Positions 62,442 to 64,000 of a stretch of 64,000 bases of DNA are shown one piece after another (within the stretch, counting starts at the first letter, position 1; the number at the start of each line of letters is the position of its first letter). Where the stretch lies: NCBI RefSeq assembly GCF_002795245.1, contig NZ_PGVG01000018.1:81902-145901 (forward strand), in the 5' to 3' direction. The notes beneath the pieces were generated by a model. That model was not told where the DNA came from and ran no database searches. It saw only the letters and a program-made list of their open reading frames with translations. The DNA comes from Bradyrhizobium forestalis (GTDB lineage: Bacteria > Pseudomonadota > Alphaproteobacteria > Rhizobiales > Xanthobacteraceae). The translations under genes were made by a program, and so were the position numbers.

Positions 62442-63641
62442 TTAGGCGACCTGGGCCTTGGTCATCGGCACCACGTCGCGTCCCTTCAGGACGTCCATGG
62501 CCGCCAATACGCCGCCGCTCCGGTGCGGGATCTTTGCAAGATCGAGACCCATCTCGACGCCGGCGAGCGTGCCCATCAGCATCAGATCATTGAAGTGGCC
62601 GATATGGCCGATGCGGAACACCTTGCCCTTGACCTTGTTGAGGCCGGTGCCGAGCGACATGTCGAAGTTCTCCAGCACCACCTTGCGGAAGGCATCCGCG
62701 TCGTGCCCCTCGGGCACGCGCACGCCGGTCAGCGCCGGTGAGTGGGCGGCGGGATCGGCGCACTGCGTCTCGAGACCCCAGACCTTGACCGCAGCCCGTG
62801 TCGCGGCGCTGTGGCGCTTGTGGCGGGACCAGACGTTCTCCAGCCCCTCCTCCTCCAGCATCTTGACCGCTTCGCGCAGGCCGTAGAGCAGATTGGTCGC
62901 GGGCGTATAGGGGAACGTGCCGAGCTTGTTGAAGCTGATGACCTCCTGCCAGTCCCAATAGGAGCGCATGCCCGGATTCGCCTTGGCGACCGCGAGCGCC
63001 TTTTCGGAGACGGCGTTGAAGCCGAGGCCGGGCGGCAGCATCAGACCCTTCTGGGAGCCCGCCACCGAGACGTCGATGCCCCAGGCGTCGTGCTCATACT
63101 CCATCGAGCCGAGGCCGGAGATGGTGTCGACCATCAGCAGCGCCGGATGCTTCGTGCGGTCGAGGATCTTGCGCACTTCCGCTGGCGGCGTCACGCAGCC
63201 GGTCGAGGTCTCGTTGTGCACGACGCAGACTGCCTTGATGGCGTGCTGCTTGTCGGCGGCAAGGCGCTTCTCGATCTCGGCGAGATCGGCGCCATGGCGC
63301 CAGTCGCTCGGGATGAAGTCGACGTCGAGCTTGAACTTGTCGGCGATGCCGCGCCAGAGCACGGCGAACTGGCCGGTCTCGCACATCAAGACCTTGTCGC
63401 CGGGTGCGAACACATTGACCATCGCCGCTTCCCAGGCGCCGGTGCCGGACGAGGGGAAGATGATCACGGGCTGCTTGGTGCGGAATACCCGCTGCATCGC
63501 GGCGAGGACGGCAAAACCAAGCTCGGCGAACTCCGGACCGCGATGGTCCAGCGTCGGCATGTCCATCGCCCGCAGCACCCGGTCGGGCACATTGGTCGGT
63601 CCTGGAATCTGTAAGAAATGCCTTCCAGTATGCACGGTCAT
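62442..63641 (-). CDS. Serine-glyoxylate aminotransferase family enzyme
   Basis: 399 residues. The PLP lysine is in VSVAGSQKGLMLPPGLG, and the N-terminus HFLQIPGPTNVPDRVLRAMD, with IIFPSSGTGAWEAAMVN, is that of serine-glyoxylate and alanine-glyoxylate aminotransferases. These convert glyoxylate and serine to glycine and hydroxypyruvate and work in the serine cycle or photorespiration. ATG 63641 has GGAAGGA five bases upstream. It is the first gene of a two-gene minus-strand operon with the crotonase-like gene. Serine versus alanine as donor cannot be decided. Confidence 0.85.
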   Translation of the reverse strand: MTVHTGRHFLQIPGPTNVPDRVLRAMDMPTLDHRGPEFAELGFAVLAAMQRVFRTKQPVIIFPSSGTGAWEAAMVNVFAPGDKVLMCETGQFAVLWRGIADKFKLDVDFIPSDWRHGADLAEIEKRLAADKQHAIKAVCVVHNETSTGCVTPPAEVRKILDRTKHPALLMVDTISGLGSMEYEHDAWGIDVSVAGSQKGLMLPPGLGFNAVSEKALAVAKANPGMRSYWDWQEVISFNKLGTFPYTPATNLLYGLREAVKMLEEEGLENVWSRHKRHSAATRAAVKVWGLETQCADPAAHSPALTGVRVPEGHDADAFRKVVLENFDMSLGTGLNKVKGKVFRIGHIGHFNDLMLMGTLAGVEMGLDLAKIPHRSGGVLAAMDVLKGRDVVPMTKAQVA

Positions 63642-64000
63642 CGGCGTCCTTCCCGGTTGAGCCTTGGTTTTGGTGGCCGCCGAATAGCACCATTTGACCG
63701 GCTTGTCCCCTCCTCCAAAAGGGGCCGTCCGTGCGTAGCTGGCCGCCCTCGGCTGCCCTCCCTTCCACCGCAGGGCTATCGCATATGGTGTGAAAGATGC
63801 TTCGGCGTCGGGACTGGGCTCCCTCTCCCGCTTGCGAGAGCTTTGCGCAATGTCTTGTGCGGGAGTGAGGTTCGATTTCGGGCTTTTTTTGAACGACCTC
63901 GGGCGTCGGGCGCGAAGTGGACAGGTCCGTTTTCGCGGCCGATCGGTGGTGGCGGTCGATGGCAGTCATGCTGCGGCCCCTACGGGCTGCAGTACCGCCC
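63642..64000. other. Non-coding end of the window
   Basis: 359 bases with no convincing gene. It contains the promoter region of the aminotransferase operon and the repeat-like segment at 63819-63872. Longer minus-strand frames here have low coding quality and run into the aminotransferase gene. The rest shows nothing recognisable. Confidence 0.4.
63819..63872. repeat. Short palindromic REP-like segment
   Basis: CTCCCTCTCCCGCTTGCGAG is followed, about 20 bases on, by TGCGGGAGTGAGG, so CTCCCGC-type and GCGGGAG-type arms are inverted. Similar CTCTCCCGCTTGCGGGAGAG-type words are frequent between genes in Bradyrhizobium (recollection). This copy is degenerate, and its role is unknown. Confidence 0.4.

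Noticed and set aside
63094..63969. Minus-strand frame at the right end
   Set aside because: It runs out of frame through the aminotransferase gene and its upstream part is repeat-like; not credible as a gene.

Overview
The window is high-GC DNA with dense operons, many GTG and TTG starts, and overlapping stop/start codons. Gene content (Omp25/Omp31-like porin, tripartite tricarboxylate transporter, autotransporter with PATR-type repeats, RTX proteins, rhizobial-type palindromic intergenic repeats) points to an alphaproteobacterium of the order Hyphomicrobiales, most probably Bradyrhizobium or a close relative. That assignment is inference; no rRNA or tRNA gene is present to anchor it.

Region 1 (1-28893) is a large surface-polysaccharide locus. 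It opens with part of a nonulosonic-acid pathway: a NeuD/PglD-like acyltransferase cut by the window edge, a CBS-nucleotidyltransferase of PtmE type, a Gfo/Idh/MocA oxidoreductase, a CMP-nonulosonate synthetase and an SDR. A Wzx-like flippase, two methyltransferases, a PhyH-type dioxygenase, two capsule-synthesis-type proteins, three glycosyltransferase-like genes and a large membrane protein follow. The minus strand then carries a split transketolase with an NAD-dependent epimerase, followed by a sulfotransferase-like/kinase-like pair on the plus strand and the CDP-glucose genes rfbF and rfbG on the minus strand. The region ends with a UDP-xylose-synthase-like gene, a candidate Wzy polymerase, a CgeB-like glycosyltransferase, a cupin/aminotransferase/methyltransferase/GT4 operon and a second flippase.

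Region 2 (28940-44143) is a type II secretion locus. A GspC/GspN-like gene is separated from gspMLKJIHGFE by a 1205-residue autotransporter on the opposite strand. gspD diverges from gspE behind a good sigma-70-like promoter and is followed by a minimal prepilin peptidase. Downstream lie a Sel1-repeat protein and two tandem, about 85 % identical, signal-peptide-bearing beta-helix proteins that are plausible T2SS cargo.

Region 3 (47387-63641) mixes surface and metabolic genes: an M10/serralysin-like protease with five near-identical 120-residue repeats, a small secreted protein, a class III CoA-transferase, a porin-like outer-membrane protein whose 3' end carries a 12-bp repeat that re-encodes its last residues and stop, a tctCBA transport operon, a 1302-residue VCBS/RTX protein, a crotonase-fold protein lacking both hydratase glutamates, and serine-glyoxylate aminotransferase. 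No type I exporter for the RTX proteins is in the window.

The best candidates for something undescribed are the transketolase/CDP-hexose module (a possible branched- or extended-carbon sugar pathway), the repeated-stop tandem array at the porin 3' end, and the five-repeat metalloprotease.
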